NCBI GenBank assembly: GCA_002633025.1
Contig: NMRB01001315.1
Coordinates: 95,904 to 159,903 of the forward strand
Direction of reading: 5' to 3'
DNA length: 64,000 nt
Origin: Notospermus geniculatus
Lineage: Eukaryota > Nemertea > Pilidiophora > Heteronemertea > Lineidae
Positions 9,811 through 19,952 of this stretch are shown here, in pieces. The notes under the pieces are model-generated. The model was not told where the DNA came from, made no database searches, and saw nothing but the letters and a program-made list of their open reading frames with translations. Each line of letters opens with the position of its first letter. Position 1 is the stretch's first letter. A program made the translations under genes and the position numbers.

Positions 9811-10220
9811 CTGCAAAAGATCAAAGGGACTGTTCGTTTTCGTCACTTGAGGAATCTGAATTGTGATCCTTGGGAAAAGGGAAAAAGCTATGCATTTGCC
9901 ATGTTTGCAATTTGCAAAGATTATTTTATGTTGTGCTGTACAGAATAATCGCTTCATAGCTTTCTCCATTTTCTAAGGGGTCACAACTCAGATTCCTCAA
10001 TTGACGAAAACGAACAGCCTTTCTCATCAAGAAATCACTACATGCACTAGAAACAAAATGCAGAATTGCTTCCAACCGGTAATAGATCAGGGAGCCCAGG
10101 GGGTCAGGGTAGCTGAGTCTGAAATCTGACTTCCTTCAACATGCTGTCCACATCCTTGGATGGCAACACATATGTCCTGTCTGAACAAATCCTCATGAAA
10201 TGGCATAGCCTTGTCAACAG

Positions 10221-10370
10221 CGATTTGCTGAAAGAATCAGCCCTTCATCGTCTTTTTCCCCACCGCACACCGTTGCATTATTTTCTTGATTACAGTCTCC
10301 TTATTATACCCCTCAACTGTCAGATTGATTGCTAGTCTGGCAAGAATGTATAGTTCGTCTTGTGACATAA
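10221..10370 (-). CDS. Helical ORF segment LYILARLAINL (first of two in unit 1)
   Basis: The minus strand reads MSQDELYILARLAINLTVEG, then YNKETVIKKIMQRCAVGKK, then a stop. The block is repeated at 13878-14028 and present once in unit 3 (41540-41690). Its conservation in three places argues for a coding origin. It lies next to the CCHC-knuckle segment. Family unknown. Confidence 0.4.
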
Positions 10371-10414
10371 CTTTAGTAGTTAAGACCGCCCCAACCCAAT
10401 GGGGCGGTCTTCCT

Positions 10415-11190
10415 TGTTTTCACTGAGTTTCTCTCGATCTCTCCATCCAATCTGTGCATTCCGCAGGATAACTGACGAAATTCAACATGTTTCGCGGCGA
10501 AACTGTCAGGAATGGTTCTTATGCGTATCACAAAGAAGCCTATTGATTCTTGGGGTGATTTGACCACAATAAACAGTAAAATTTCGATAAAATTGGTTAC
10601 CTTAGCAGTGTAGGCCTATATAGTGTTCGCATAGCCGCTTCGCACGGCGCTCATCAACATAAAAATCTCATGACGAACTGCATGGCTGTGTCAGGTAACC
10701 GGGTAACTAAACCACTGGAGAACGTGCCACTCTCCAACGTAGAGGCCAGACAACTTCGCCGCACAAGTGCAGCAACCCACAACACGGTATGACATACTTT
10801 CCTGGGCCAGTGGGATTGGCGGGAGAGTGGCGGAGGCGAGACGTTCCGACTGGTGACTGAGACCTACGGAGCATGCGCATTGGTTGCTCATACACTCATA
10901 CATGTGCTACGCAAACCGGACGACGGTGAGTTGATTTTCCTCCGAAATCTGTCATCAAAATAAAGTTGGCCTACATGTACATATTTGCTGGTATATCCTT
11001 TTACAACTTTGTTAGTATGAAATGATATAGCTACAGTGTTAACCAAGTCATGTTAATTCGTATAGGCCTAAATATTCAGCGTGATTTGTGGCACTGATGG
11101 GCCGGCCGTCGGCTGACTCGACTCGACTGGCATGACTGGCCAGCTCACGAAGTGCATGCAGTGTGCATTGAGGCCTACCATATTGACATC
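10415..11190. other. Non-coding interior of the 3.5-kb insert
   Basis: GC content rises here and CpG and GCATGCGCA-like words occur (for example near 10870). Short frames exist on both strands but none looks like a known family. I would not call a gene. Confidence 0.4.
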
Positions 11191-11199
11191 GATTGACAT

Positions 11200-11530
11200 T
11201 TTGTTTGTAGGCCGATGCCTCGCCTTTCGGTAGGGCAGGCGTCGGTAGGCCTAGCCTCAGTGAAGCTAAGGCGCCTCCCTATGCTTATTTAGGCCTCCCT
11301 GACCCTAGGCCTATCATTCATGTCATTTGACTTGCCTACCGGTAGGCTAGGGCCCGGCCAGGGCCTCCCTGGCCTAGCTAGGCCTAGCAGGCCCTACCTA
11401 GGCCTACCTAGGCCTAGGCCTAGGCCTAAGGACTCAGCATGCCCCTGGGTGGGGCATGCTGGGCCTCCCTCGCTCGGTCTAGGCTACGCCTACGCTGCTA
11501 CGGTAGGCCTAGGCCTAGACCGAAAACTCC
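11200..11530. repeat. AGGCCT/CCTAGG palindromic low-complexity tract
   Basis: Dense overlapping TAGGCCTAGG, CTAGGCCTAC and similar palindromic hexamers occur, including four AGGCCTAGG-type repeats in a row near 11400. A second tract of this kind is at 36960-37050, downstream of the MADF exon. Proline/glycine/leucine-rich open frames here are translation artefacts. Confidence 0.75.
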
Positions 11531-11906
11531 GGTCTCCGAACATAACATCATAGTTATGATTCTACGACCGGATTCACCATATACAACTCCTATGGGGACT
11601 AGTGTAAACGAAAATTTGCATATCAATAGGCAAACACGCTGCACTTTTATTGCGAATATCTCGAAAACCTACAGCGAAAATTGCTTTTAACACCAAATAT
11701 TTGTAATGTTCATATAAAACATTAGGTGACTGGACCATTTTGATTGTAATCTGACCAGAACACTTAGGTTTAATTTCTTTTTTTCGATGCGATGTTGCAT
11801 CGCGCCGAACTTGGCTGCCATAATGTTTTGATGACGTCACTTTCGGCGTTCGCCTCGTCTGTCATCGGAAATCGCCGAGTGCTTCCGATTGCGCAAACGA
11901 GCCTTC

Positions 11907-11918
11907 TGCGCATGCGCA
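11907..11918. promoter_or_regulatory. NRF-1-type palindrome TGCGCATGCGCA
   Basis: This is a perfect match to the NRF-1 binding palindrome, in a locally CpG-rich stretch (11780-12060) that also holds GGCGAAGAA and ATGGCGGCG words. The context looks like a TATA-less promoter. No downstream gene can be shown because a gap starts 1 kb away. Confidence 0.5.
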
Positions 11919-12605
11919 GTGGTGAAAGTTGCATCTTTTATGTGGCGAAGAAACATCCGATAATTACGACCTTTCGAACCTTCAACTCCCAAGTGACCTT
12001 TCGCTCCGGAAGTCAACAAACCAATGTACAGTACGATGAACAGGGATATGGCGGCGTGATTTCACTGTCCTTCAAACTTCGGATTTTAAACACATTGGAA
12101 GTGGTCAGATTTATTGGGCAACGGTAGGAATGTCATCTAGAATATTGAAACTTCATGATAGGATACTTTTTAAATGCTGTCCTGCTTTCAGAGCCCTTCT
12201 CAGACGGGCGGATTTCCTCCACACAACATGGAGTGCTGAATCACGACGTAGAATATCCCAAATTATTTGGGATATTTGAAATATTCGAAATATATTTGAA
12301 ATATTTGAAATATTCGAAGTCGTGAATTTCATGACTAGCCTAGGCCTAGAGGCCTAAAGATGGCAGCACTGTGTAGTCAGTTCGTGCAATGTCCATCAAT
12401 CAAATGCCTGGCCTGTGTGACATAGGAGTAGATACAATGGGCCTAGGACCTAGGTCGACCTACTATCACTGCCTTGTATCGTATACAGTAGCTGCTGTGT
12501 GCCGAAAGGGTTAATTGTTGGTGTCTTTCTTTTTCAGTAAGTGTCAAGCAGCTGCTGCAAGACTCGCTAGGCCTAGATTATTTAAAGGGTAAGTTGACAC
12601 ATGTA

Positions 12606-12716
12606 GGGCCGTATGCACTTTCATTAAAGTCTGACTTTTCGCAATGCTTCAAGCATAGAGAAAGTCTAACTTAAGCTATACTTTAGGCTAAAGTGCGGTC
12701 CGTGAATATACGGCCC
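12606..12716. repeat. Hairpin MITE (GGGCCGTAT ends)
   Basis: Outer arms GGGCCGTAT and ATACGGCCC enclose imperfect inner arms (CATTAAAGTCTGACTTT against AAAGTCTAACTTAAG). The left end resembles the GGGCC...CATAAAG type of the other hairpins in this window. Confidence 0.65.
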
Positions 12717-12973
12717 GTAATCTGTGCAGTGCTTTTATCGTCTACTCTTTGTGTACATGATGCACTGTCTGTTGGGTATGTACACACTACACTACCTATA
12801 TAGAATGTTGTGCAACACCAAAAAAACCCGATCAAAATTCATCAAATTTTCACCAAACTACACCAGTTGTTACTAAGTAGTGGCACTTTTCCAATAACTA
12901 AGATGTCCATAAATAGTTTCCAGCCAAGATTTCTGCACCTCACCCTCCAAAAGATGACTTTGTGAGGACTTTT

Positions 12974-13306
12974 NNNNNNNNNNNNNNNNNNNNNNNNNNN
13001 NNNNNNNNNNNNNNNNNNNNNNNNNNNNNNNNNNNNNNNNNNNNNNNNNNNNNNNNNNNNNNNNNNNNNNNNNNNNNNNNNNNNNNNNNNNNNNNNNNNN
13101 NNNNNNNNNNNNNNNNNNNNNNNNNNNNNNNNNNNNNNNNNNNNNNNNNNNNNNNNNNNNNNNNNNNNNNNNNNNNNNNNNNNNNNNNNNNNNNNNNNNN
13201 NNNNNNNNNNNNNNNNNNNNNNNNNNNNNNNNNNNNNNNNNNNNNNNNNNNNNNNNNNNNNNNNNNNNNNNNNNNNNNNNNNNNNNNNNNNNNNNNNNNN
13301 NNNNNN
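12974..13306. other. Assembly gap (333 N)
   Basis: The sequence is unknown. Any open frame drawn across it is meaningless. Confidence 1.
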
Positions 13307-13307
13307 A

Positions 13308-13600
13308 ATGAAAGGGGCCAATGACAATGTGTGTGATTTACAGTATCAGCACATAGCCTATCACATGTATCTAGCTTCACCATCCTTGATGCTCGACAAT
13401 GAAGACATCATCTTCAAACATTGTTCGCAAACTAAACCTTCTTCAACTGCACCAGCTATTGCATTTCATGTACTTGCAGTCAACATCAGTCGTGGTGGAT
13501 ACAGGAGCAGCAGGAGTTATGCCACAACATGTACTAGTGTGTTCGAATATGACCTATATTTGTTGTACAGTTTGATTATGAACAAAATAAAACATTCTGG
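13308..13600 (+). other. Possible 3' exon end with polyadenylation signal
   Basis: A plus-strand frame of 113 codons opens at the gap edge, and an AATAAA signal lies at 13586-13591. A 37-bp phrase (ACATTNTGGCTTTCAATTAA) is then duplicated at 13592 and 13650. It could be the tail of a gene or retro-copy whose body lies in the gap. The coding evidence is weak. Confidence 0.25.
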
Positions 13601-13877
13601 CTTTCAATTAAATGTGCATCTTACTGAGCTTTCTAATTCTAATTTTTAAAACATTGTGGCTTTCAATTAAATGTGCATCTTTACTGAGCTTTGTAATTCT
13701 AATGTTACACATCCATGACACCTTGATCCTCTTTATAACCTTGCCCATCGACCGAACTTTCTACATTGCCACTCAGTAATTCTCGATCAGTCAACTTTGC
13801 CTAATTTCTAAGGCATGTAAGGGCGGTCTTCAAATTGGCTGACAAGCCAATTTCTAGTTTTGTTCGGTTCCTCAGCA

Positions 13878-14230
13878 TCTGAAAGAATCAGCCCTTCATC
13901 GTCTTCTTCCCCACCGCACACCGTTGCATTATTTTCTTGATTACAGTCTCCTTATTGTACCCCTCAACTATCAGATTGATTGCTAGTCTGGCAAGAATGT
14001 ATAGTTCGTCTTGTGACATAGCTTTAGTAGTTTTGTTCGGTTCCTCAGCATCTGAATTTCATGCGTCTTCGATCAGCAGGAGGTCACACACACCGTCCTC
14101 CACCACCTCCTGACATGTCCTCTGGTTGTGACCACGGCAGCCACACAAAGAACAAAATTGCGTGCCGTGTGATGGCCTGAGATGCCCTACACGATGGCAT
14201 AGTGAGCACGATAATCTCCTCGCTTTCTTA
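13878..14230 (-). pseudogene. CCHC zinc-knuckle segment (CSLCGCRGHNQRTC)
   Basis: The minus strand reads CSLCHRVGHLRPS and then CSLCGCRGHNQRTC, a textbook C-x2-C-x4-H-x4-C knuckle of the GHN-(K/R)-R-T-C type found in FAR1/MuDR-like transposases. It is followed by EVVEDGVCDLLL and, after a stop, the LYILARLAINL block. Unit 1 carries a 4-base GATC insertion (near 14072) relative to unit 3, which shifts the frame. The unit 3 copy is at 41540-41867. It may bind nucleic acid; family membership is inferred from the motif only. Confidence 0.5.
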
Positions 14231-14439
14231 TGGGGCCAGGCATCGTTAAAACAAAAGAAAACGGTGAAAAAAGAGATAAAATCGGGAGACGAAATTCGTT
14301 TCGTTGTCTTGTCTTCGCCCAGTAGGTGCTGCTGTTCTCGGAAAAAAAACATGGCGGCCAATTTCTCGGTTGCCGGCGTTCGTGAAAAACGTTCCACACG
14401 CAGGTCGAAAAAAACAACTTCAATATCGGAATCTACTTG

Positions 14440-14811
14440 AACATTGCCGATTAGTTTATTATAATCATGCCGCATAAGGGGCTCCGGGGCCAGACGCGAG
14501 ATACTGGTACCCTGGTGCTGAAGAAAGATCTGTAGACTTCTTAAGCGAGACCATGGTAAATTTAATAGCATTTTTAAGTCCACAGTAACTTCTGGGAACA
14601 ACCTACTACAAGTTGAAAAATCAGCTCTCCTCCAAGCTTGAAGAGAAACATCTGGATATTGCTGAATACATTTTGAAAGCGTCACTGCAAGATCATCTTC
14701 AGAACTATTAGGGTCACTTTTTGACTTTGACATCATAGCAGGTAGATCATACAGCATAGTGCACCGCTTCTCAATTTTTTTTTGTCTTTCATATAGAGAG
14801 GATTTTCTCAA
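14440..14811 (-). CDS. Conserved ORF LPAMMSKSKSDPN, family unknown
   Basis: An open frame of about 120 codons contains TMLYDLPAMMSKSKSDPNSS, then EVTVDLKMLLNLPWSRLRSL and APEPLMRHDYNKLIGN. Unit 3 keeps it (42048-42370). It sits between the Cys-rich and knuckle segments on the same strand. No known domain is recognised. Confidence 0.4.
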
Positions 14812-15159
14812 GACCTCAGGACGTCCTCATTGAGTACGTGGCTCAGAGCACGTGTAATAATTGCAATCCCTGCAAACAGGGCACTTGTAACTACCTTCTC
14901 ATCAGCCATGACAAGGTTGCAGGCTACAGGCAGCCTGACCTTGCAAATTCTGCAAGAACGCCAACTGACAGAACCTGTTTGTTGATCCTTCCGAAAACAT
15001 AACGCACATACATCTGGCACATTGGAATGTTGTCGAACACCTCTTTGACCTGTTGATGGGATAAACCAGATTTCTTCTTGGCTGGATTTTTTTTCTTTTT
15101 TGTGAACTTCCGCAACTGCTTGGTGAAATATCTGTTATACTGCCCAGTTTCAACTTCAT
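14808..15159 (-). pseudogene. Cys-rich zinc-binding domain (unit 1 copy)
   Basis: In order, the minus strand reads EVETGQYNRYFTKQLRKFTK, then VKEVFDNIP, CALCFRKDQQ, SWRSCRICKVRLPVACN and, in another frame, YKCPVCRDCNYYTC. The pairs C-x2-C, C-x2-C and C-x2-C-x2-C suggest a RING/PHD-like zinc fold. Unit 1 has a one-base deletion in ATT(A)CCAATG, and units 1 and 2 share a shift before YKCPVC that unit 3 (43444-43635) lacks. It ends in a hydrophilic tail. Function unknown. Confidence 0.55.
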
Positions 15160-15162
15160 TAA

Positions 15163-15316
15163 AGGGCCTCTAGAGGCAGCTCGCCATTAGGCTACTATCA
15201 GTACCGGTTCTTCAGCTAGGCGGCGCCACTTTAACGTTAATCACCAGTACGAGGTATTGAACCTGGGTTTTCCCCGTGGTTTTCCCCAGCCATGCTGGGC
15301 TGCCTCTAGAGTCCCT
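15163..15316. mobile_element. 154-bp TTAA-flanked MITE
   Basis: Ends AGGGCCTCTAGAGGCAGC and GCTGCCTCTAGAGTCCCT are inverted repeats flanked by TTAA (15159-15162, 15317-15320). Unit 2 has no insert (CTTCATTCAAGTCTG near 30226). A TTAA target is used by piggyBac and Kolobok elements. There is no ORF. Confidence 0.9.
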
Positions 15317-15424
15317 TTAAAGTCTGAGCAGCAGGGTTTTATACACGATTACAAATGCTCAGTTAGAATATGAAAGTTCTATTTCAGAAATACATGTATG
15401 TATTTGCCATGTGATCTCGTGCAA

Positions 15425-15770
15425 GGCGTCAATGCTCCGGCTCATCATGAATGTCATCATCAACCTCTAACCTGGGAAATACGTCTTGAGGCAATATTCT
15501 TTCTCTTTGCTCAATGGCGATATTATGTAGAACCGCACAAGCAGTGATGATTCTACAAACTCACGCTGGTGGCATCCTAACCTCCATGTCAAACATGGAA
15601 CCTTCTTTTCAGCAATCCAAAAGATTGCTCAATTTTCCATCTTGTCTGCTGATGTGCATGGTTGTATCTTTTCTGGTGCCTATTGGGGGGATGCAAGTAT
15701 GGGTCATCAGAAACGGGCGACGTGGCTACCCGCTGTCCCACGGCAGGACGCTCTCATGACCAGGCTGATT
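15425..15770 (-). pseudogene. PIF/Harbinger transposase C-terminal relic
   Basis: The minus strand reads GYPLRPFLM-like residues (about 15735), then a degraded middle, then CVCRIITACAVLHNIAI and RLEVDDDIHDE. These are the end motifs of HARBI1-type DDE transposases (YPL-x-x-W/F-L-x-TP, and R-I-x-x-C-x-x-LHN). Frames change at least once and the first DDE residues are absent. Unit 2 keeps a shorter piece (30345-30490) with an internal rearrangement. Gene symbol withheld because only a fragment remains. Confidence 0.65.
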
Positions 15771-16462
15771 GTGCTGCTCCAAGTAATTGTCTCGTTGTGA
15801 ATTTCTATATAAACCTCAGAAACATGGCCTACAGACAATTCGTTTTGTGGAAGCATGGCAGGTTGGGTGCTGGGAACAGGGTTGCCATCCCCAGCTGTGT
15901 GGTGTGGCTTCTGAGGAGGACATATCCATCACCTGATGGGGTTTACACAGGATTCGTCCCAACCAGATTGTAGAACTGTGGGCAACATGATCAATGACAA
16001 TCACTAATCTCAGGAAAGATTACACTCGTCCCCAGTGGCCTCGAGCTTAATACTAGTCATACGCTCTCAACCACTGGCACAGATGGGGCCTAATCATGTT
16101 TCTGAACGCTAGATGGCGCAAACTATCATCAACCAATCAGCGACCCGTATTTCACGCAACTAGGGGAAAACATGAAACATTTTCTTATTGGCTGATCGTT
16201 CATTGGCTGGTTTATCGAGCGTGTTCGTCAACAACTGGTAGTGACATCTAGTGTTCAGAAACGGACTTTGGCACCAAGTGTTTCAGTGGTTTAGGGTGAC
16301 AGCTTCGAGCGGAGGCCGATACCACTGAATTATTGAGTGTAAGGAAAGATATGATGATTCTATCTCCGTTTTTAACGGGTCTTTTCATCTTACAGAGTTT
16401 TCATTAACAGTTCATTGTGTCATTTCCTCACAAAATACAAAGTTTCAAAAAGTCTGACGTTG

Positions 16463-16750
16463 TTAGTGCTTTTCAAATCTACTCTTGTGCTGCTGCAGTA
16501 GGACATCCATCGATGGCTTGGGAACTGCAGCACGTGTAGCCCGTTCTTTTGCAGGGTCCTCCCGCAGCATGACAGCCTTGGTGTCCAACCGCTCCTTCTT
16601 TCTAACACCGATTTCCCACTGCAGGAAAATTCGGGAGATCAGCTGAGGGATGTAGAGGTATTCCTTGGGTGTCTTCTTCAGCTGGATATACATGTACCAT
16701 TTGGCTGACTGTTTATTATATTTCCCTATCATCCTGCAAGGACGAGCCAT
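16463..16750 (-). CDS. Conserved ORF YLYIPQLISRIFLQWE, family unknown
   Basis: A 95-residue frame contains RMIGKYNKQSAKWY, then KKTPKEYLYIPQLISRIFLQ and RKKERLDTKAVMLREDPAKE, ending HKSRFEKH. Unit 2 (31392-31673) is nearly identical, differing by a two-residue deletion that keeps the frame. An in-frame difference is a sign of past coding constraint. Basic and helical; unrecognised. Confidence 0.45.
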   Translation of the reverse strand: MARPCRMIGKYNKQSAKWYMYIQLKKTPKEYLYIPQLISRIFLQWEIGVRKKERLDTKAVMLREDPAKERATRAAVPKPSMDVLLQQHKSRFEKH

Positions 16751-16921
16751 AAGGAATTGAGAGCAATGATAAAACTACTGTGTCAAAGAGAACCCACTCC
16801 ATATCACAGTGGTGCAGGATGGGTCAGTTGAGCGGATTTGAAAAATCAATGTCCTTGTTGATGTGTTCAATGACATCTGAATTCCACCCACTTTTTGCTG
16901 TGGTGTATTGACTGTGTATAA

Positions 16922-17131
16922 TCAACAAGCGTTGATTCGTGCGGCAAAAACAACACCTTTGAATCTCTGATTTGCTGATAGGCAGCGGGACTCTTCCTTG
17001 GCCATGGCAGGATGCCATCTCATCCCTTCTGCAGATTTCCTGGACAACATATCCAATTGGCACAACAATTTCATAGGAGAGTCATCTGGTAATTCCATAA
17101 TTGATTTTTCACCATGTTCACACGGAGGCAA
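16922..17131 (-). CDS. Conserved ORF MELPDDSPMKLLCQLD, family unknown
   Basis: The frame reads MELPDDSPMKLLCQLDMLSR, then GMRWHPAMAKEESRCLSANQ and FKGVVFAARINAC. Unit 2 (32760-32960) keeps it with an in-frame difference upstream. In the same strand 5' of it, residues RLDKSDNGSSLNVLV run toward the E1 insertion at 17233, so E1 and E2 probably sit at an exon edge. Confidence 0.4.
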   Translation of the reverse strand: MPPCEHGEKSIMELPDDSPMKLLCQLDMLSRKSAEGMRWHPAMAKEESRCLSANQRFKGVVFAARINAC

Positions 17132-17233
17132 ATGAACGCATCTGGGTATTCACCCAATATGCTCTCAAGTTCCGTTACAAGAACGTTCAAACTGGAACCA
17201 TTGTCCGATTTATCTAACCGTAATTTCGTTTTT

Positions 17234-18386
17234 AGCTCACCTCTGTGAGGTGAGCTTCTCTCATGGTGTGTCGTCCGTCGTCCGTCGTCGTCCGTCGTCG
17301 TCGTCCGTCGTCGTCGTCGTCGTTAACAGGGGTGGCACGTTTCTAAACCGCTTGGGTTAGAAACTTGAAATTTGGTGTACAGGTAGCCTATGGTAAAAAC
17401 TATCTCTGGGCCGAAACTTAGCGCTGCCAGTTTTACACTCTGGCCTGTAGGGGGCGCTTTGTGAAAACATTCTTTTGGCCATATCTCCTGAACGCTGCTA
17501 GCTAGAACCACGAAACTTTTATGGTGGGTTCTTCTGATGAGGCTTCATCACATAAATCCCGGGTTTTTGATTTGACCTACTTTTCAAGGTCACGGAGGTC
17601 AAAGTTCAAAATTCCAGTTTTTGTTGGCACGTTTCTAAACCGCTAGGCTTAGAAGCTTGAAACTTGGTGTACAGGTAGCCTATGGTATAAACTATCTCTG
17701 GACCGAAACTTAGCGCTGCCAGTTTTACACTCTGGCCTGTAGGGGGCGCTTTGTGAAAACCTTCTTTTGGCCATATCTCCTGAACGCTGCTAGCTAGAAC
17801 CACGAAACTTTTATGGTGGGTTCCTCTGATCAGGCTACATCACATAAATCCCGGGTTTTTGATTTGACCTACTTTTCAAGGTCACAGAGGTCAAAGTTCA
17901 AAATTCTAGTTTTTGTTGGCACGTTTCTAAACCACTAGGCTTAGAAGCTTAAAACTTGGTGTGCAGGTAGCCTATGGTAAAAACTATCTCTGGACCGAAA
18001 CTTAGCGCTGCCAGTTTTACACTCTGGCCTGTAGGGGGCACTTTGTGAAAACCTTCTTTTGCCCGTATCTCGTGAATGCTGCTGGCTAGAACCATGCAAG
18101 TTTTATGGTGGGTTCCGCTGATGAGACTACATCACGTAAACCCTGGGTTTTTTATTTGGCCAACTTTTCAAGGTCACAGAGGTCAAAGTTCAAAATCCAA
18201 TGTTTGGTGGCACATTTCGTGGCTATTTGACATAGAGGGTTTTGATTTGGCATGAACATATATCTAGGCACCGTCTACAAGTGCACCAAATTTTGACCCA
18301 ATCGGACTTCAAATATGGCCGCTAAGGAGCCATCTTCACCATAGACTTATCACAGAGGTGAGCACAATGGCCCTGGCCATTTCATT
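17234..18386 (+). mobile_element. T-tract element E1 (AGCTCACC family, 1153 bp)
   Basis: It starts after T5 (17229-17233) with the hairpin AGCTCACCT/AGGTGAGCT (17234-17256), then a GTCCGTCGTC microsatellite, then three 292-bp subrepeats (from 17334, 17626, 17919). Near its end CAGAGGTGAGC (18353-18363) is complementary to the head's left arm, followed by hairpin AATGGCC/GGCCATT (18366-18381) and TCATT. Unit 2 has the empty site GTTTTT/ATGG (33058-33066) with no duplicated target base. No ORF of note. Confidence 0.9.
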
Positions 18387-19000
18387 ATGGTTCCTGATCA
18401 CTAAGATCGGGAACCATATTGTTTTTGGTCATGGTGTCTGTGTGTGTGTCACGTCTCATGTTATCAAATTTGAATATATCAAATCTCGCCATGATATCAG
18501 CAAATATCATGCGGCCGAGCACGATTTAGAGTATATAGGCCTAGCAGCGTAGCTAGCCTACCTAAAGTGGAACCTGAAATCCCACAAGCTGAATTCTGGA
18601 ACCACCTCCTCGGCGAATCCTGTTATTTTCGGTCCAAAATAAAGGACCGACCGATGAATAACCCGCTCACAGCAGTTAATTTTGTTGTGTTGTTAAACAG
18701 GTAAGCATGGTCCTCGCACAAAACTTAAGATAGAAATTCATTATTCCCGTAAACTCTAAAATTGTTCAATTCGTATCTCGCCCCGGCCCGGCGTCCGCCA
18801 TGTTTAACAACCATGACAAGAGTTGAGCCTCCTGCTCGACATGCGCAGTGTTAATCACGTGCAATATTGTCGGGATGCGCACTCGGCCCTAGAGTAGGCC
18901 TACACCAATCGAACTCGGCGTAGGTGTGTAATGTGTGGGTTTTGCTGTAATAATCTGCCAACATGTTTGGTCAGAGTTTTATTAAGTCCTAGGAGTGTTG
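18387..19000 (+). mobile_element. T-tract element E2 head (ATGGTTCC family), 3' end unclear
   Basis: The hairpin head has ATGGTTCC and GATC paired with GATC and GGAACCAT (18387-18417), followed by a GTGTGTGTGT run. In unit 2 the same head directly follows T5 at 33063. The body includes a CpG-rich stretch with GCATGCGGCC and, near 18840-18860, CATGCGCAGT and CACGTG. No matching tail hairpin was found, so the 3' boundary is a guess. E1 inserted exactly at its 5' edge in unit 1. Confidence 0.6.
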
Positions 19001-19952
19001 AGGCAGTCTATAGATTGGTTTGCAATTTCATATTCTGCTACGGAGTTGTAGGATGTTGGCATGTTTGGTCGTGCCAGTTATTGCGTATGTGACGGCTTGG
19101 ATGAAAGGTGGCTTTAAATTGTCATCTTCGGCTGTGACGCGTCATCTCCACCTTCTCCTCCAACGTTGGCGTCAGCCAATTCGAGATTGGAGCGCACCTC
19201 TGACTCCGCATCATCCACGTGTTTCTGTCTTTTTTTGTCTTCCTTCTTGGACCCATGGCATGCTTTTGTACGACGCATAAACACTTGTAGAAAGGCCTCA
19301 CAAATGCACAACGAAGCTATAAATACAGGATGCACGGACGTCGGAGGACACAAACAGTGTACCGCACAGCACCCGGACGCTCCCCCCTTCCGTGAGTTGA
19401 CTATGCGTCGACTTTCTTTCATGTAGCAAACGATGATAAGTCTGTCGGCAGTCGTCAACATTGCACTGTCGGCTTCTTCTGCATTCCGATCCGACATGAG
19501 AACTCCCAAGACAGCGAAAACACAGTTTATTTGACTTTGCTACAGCCCAACGATCGATCACATCCATATTCTCGAATTCTTTGCAGCTCCAAATCCCGTG
19601 CATGATTACCTCCGCATTGGGTACATCCCTGTTTTCGTGCTCCTGTGAAGAACGTTCTCGATCCACGTTTCTCAGTGTTCATTCGTTTTTCCTTAGCGGG
19701 CTCTCGTTCTGCGCCTTGAAATCCACACACAGCCTCGTGCGCTACTTTCCTGAATTCAGCCTCCCTGATTACGAATCTCCGTAACGTTTCCACGTTTTGC
19801 ACGAAGCCATGCTCATATATCCACCGATTATAAGCCGTCACCATTCCTTCGTTCATTTTCTTGAAGTGTTGTGTACAGCAACCTACTGTACAGCTCCGAA
19901 TTCAGATTTGCATCCTTCAGATTGAATCACTACAATGTCCAGTAAGTCTGCA

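Larger units (their letters stand above)
10382..13858. mobile_element. 3.5-kb insertion unique to unit 1
   Basis: The insert lies in TAGTAGTT/TTGTTCGG, which is continuous in unit 3 (near 41690) and at 14034. Its left end is a hairpin of AAGACCGCCCC paired with GGGGCGGTCTT (10382-10411), and GGGCGGTCTT recurs at 13821-13830. It contains GC-rich promoter-like DNA, AGGCCT palindromes, a hairpin MITE, a 333-base gap and a short possible 3' end. A 155-bp host block is duplicated on either side. No transposase is visible; the gap may hide one. Confidence 0.5.

Noticed and set aside
10382-10411. Rho-independent terminator hairpin
   Set aside because: The stem is strong and a short T-rich stretch follows, but this is eukaryotic sequence and the same word in inverted form at 13821 points to an element end.
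11320-11690. Pro/Gly/Leu-rich proteins
   Set aside because: They are translations of the AGGCCT low-complexity tract.
12842-13383. Open frames of 120-161 codons across the first gap
   Set aside because: Most residues are unknown because the frames run through 333 N.
19020-19784. Plus-strand frames over the gag relic
   Set aside because: They are shadows of the minus-strand gag pieces; the zinc knuckle and DUF1759 motifs are on the minus strand.
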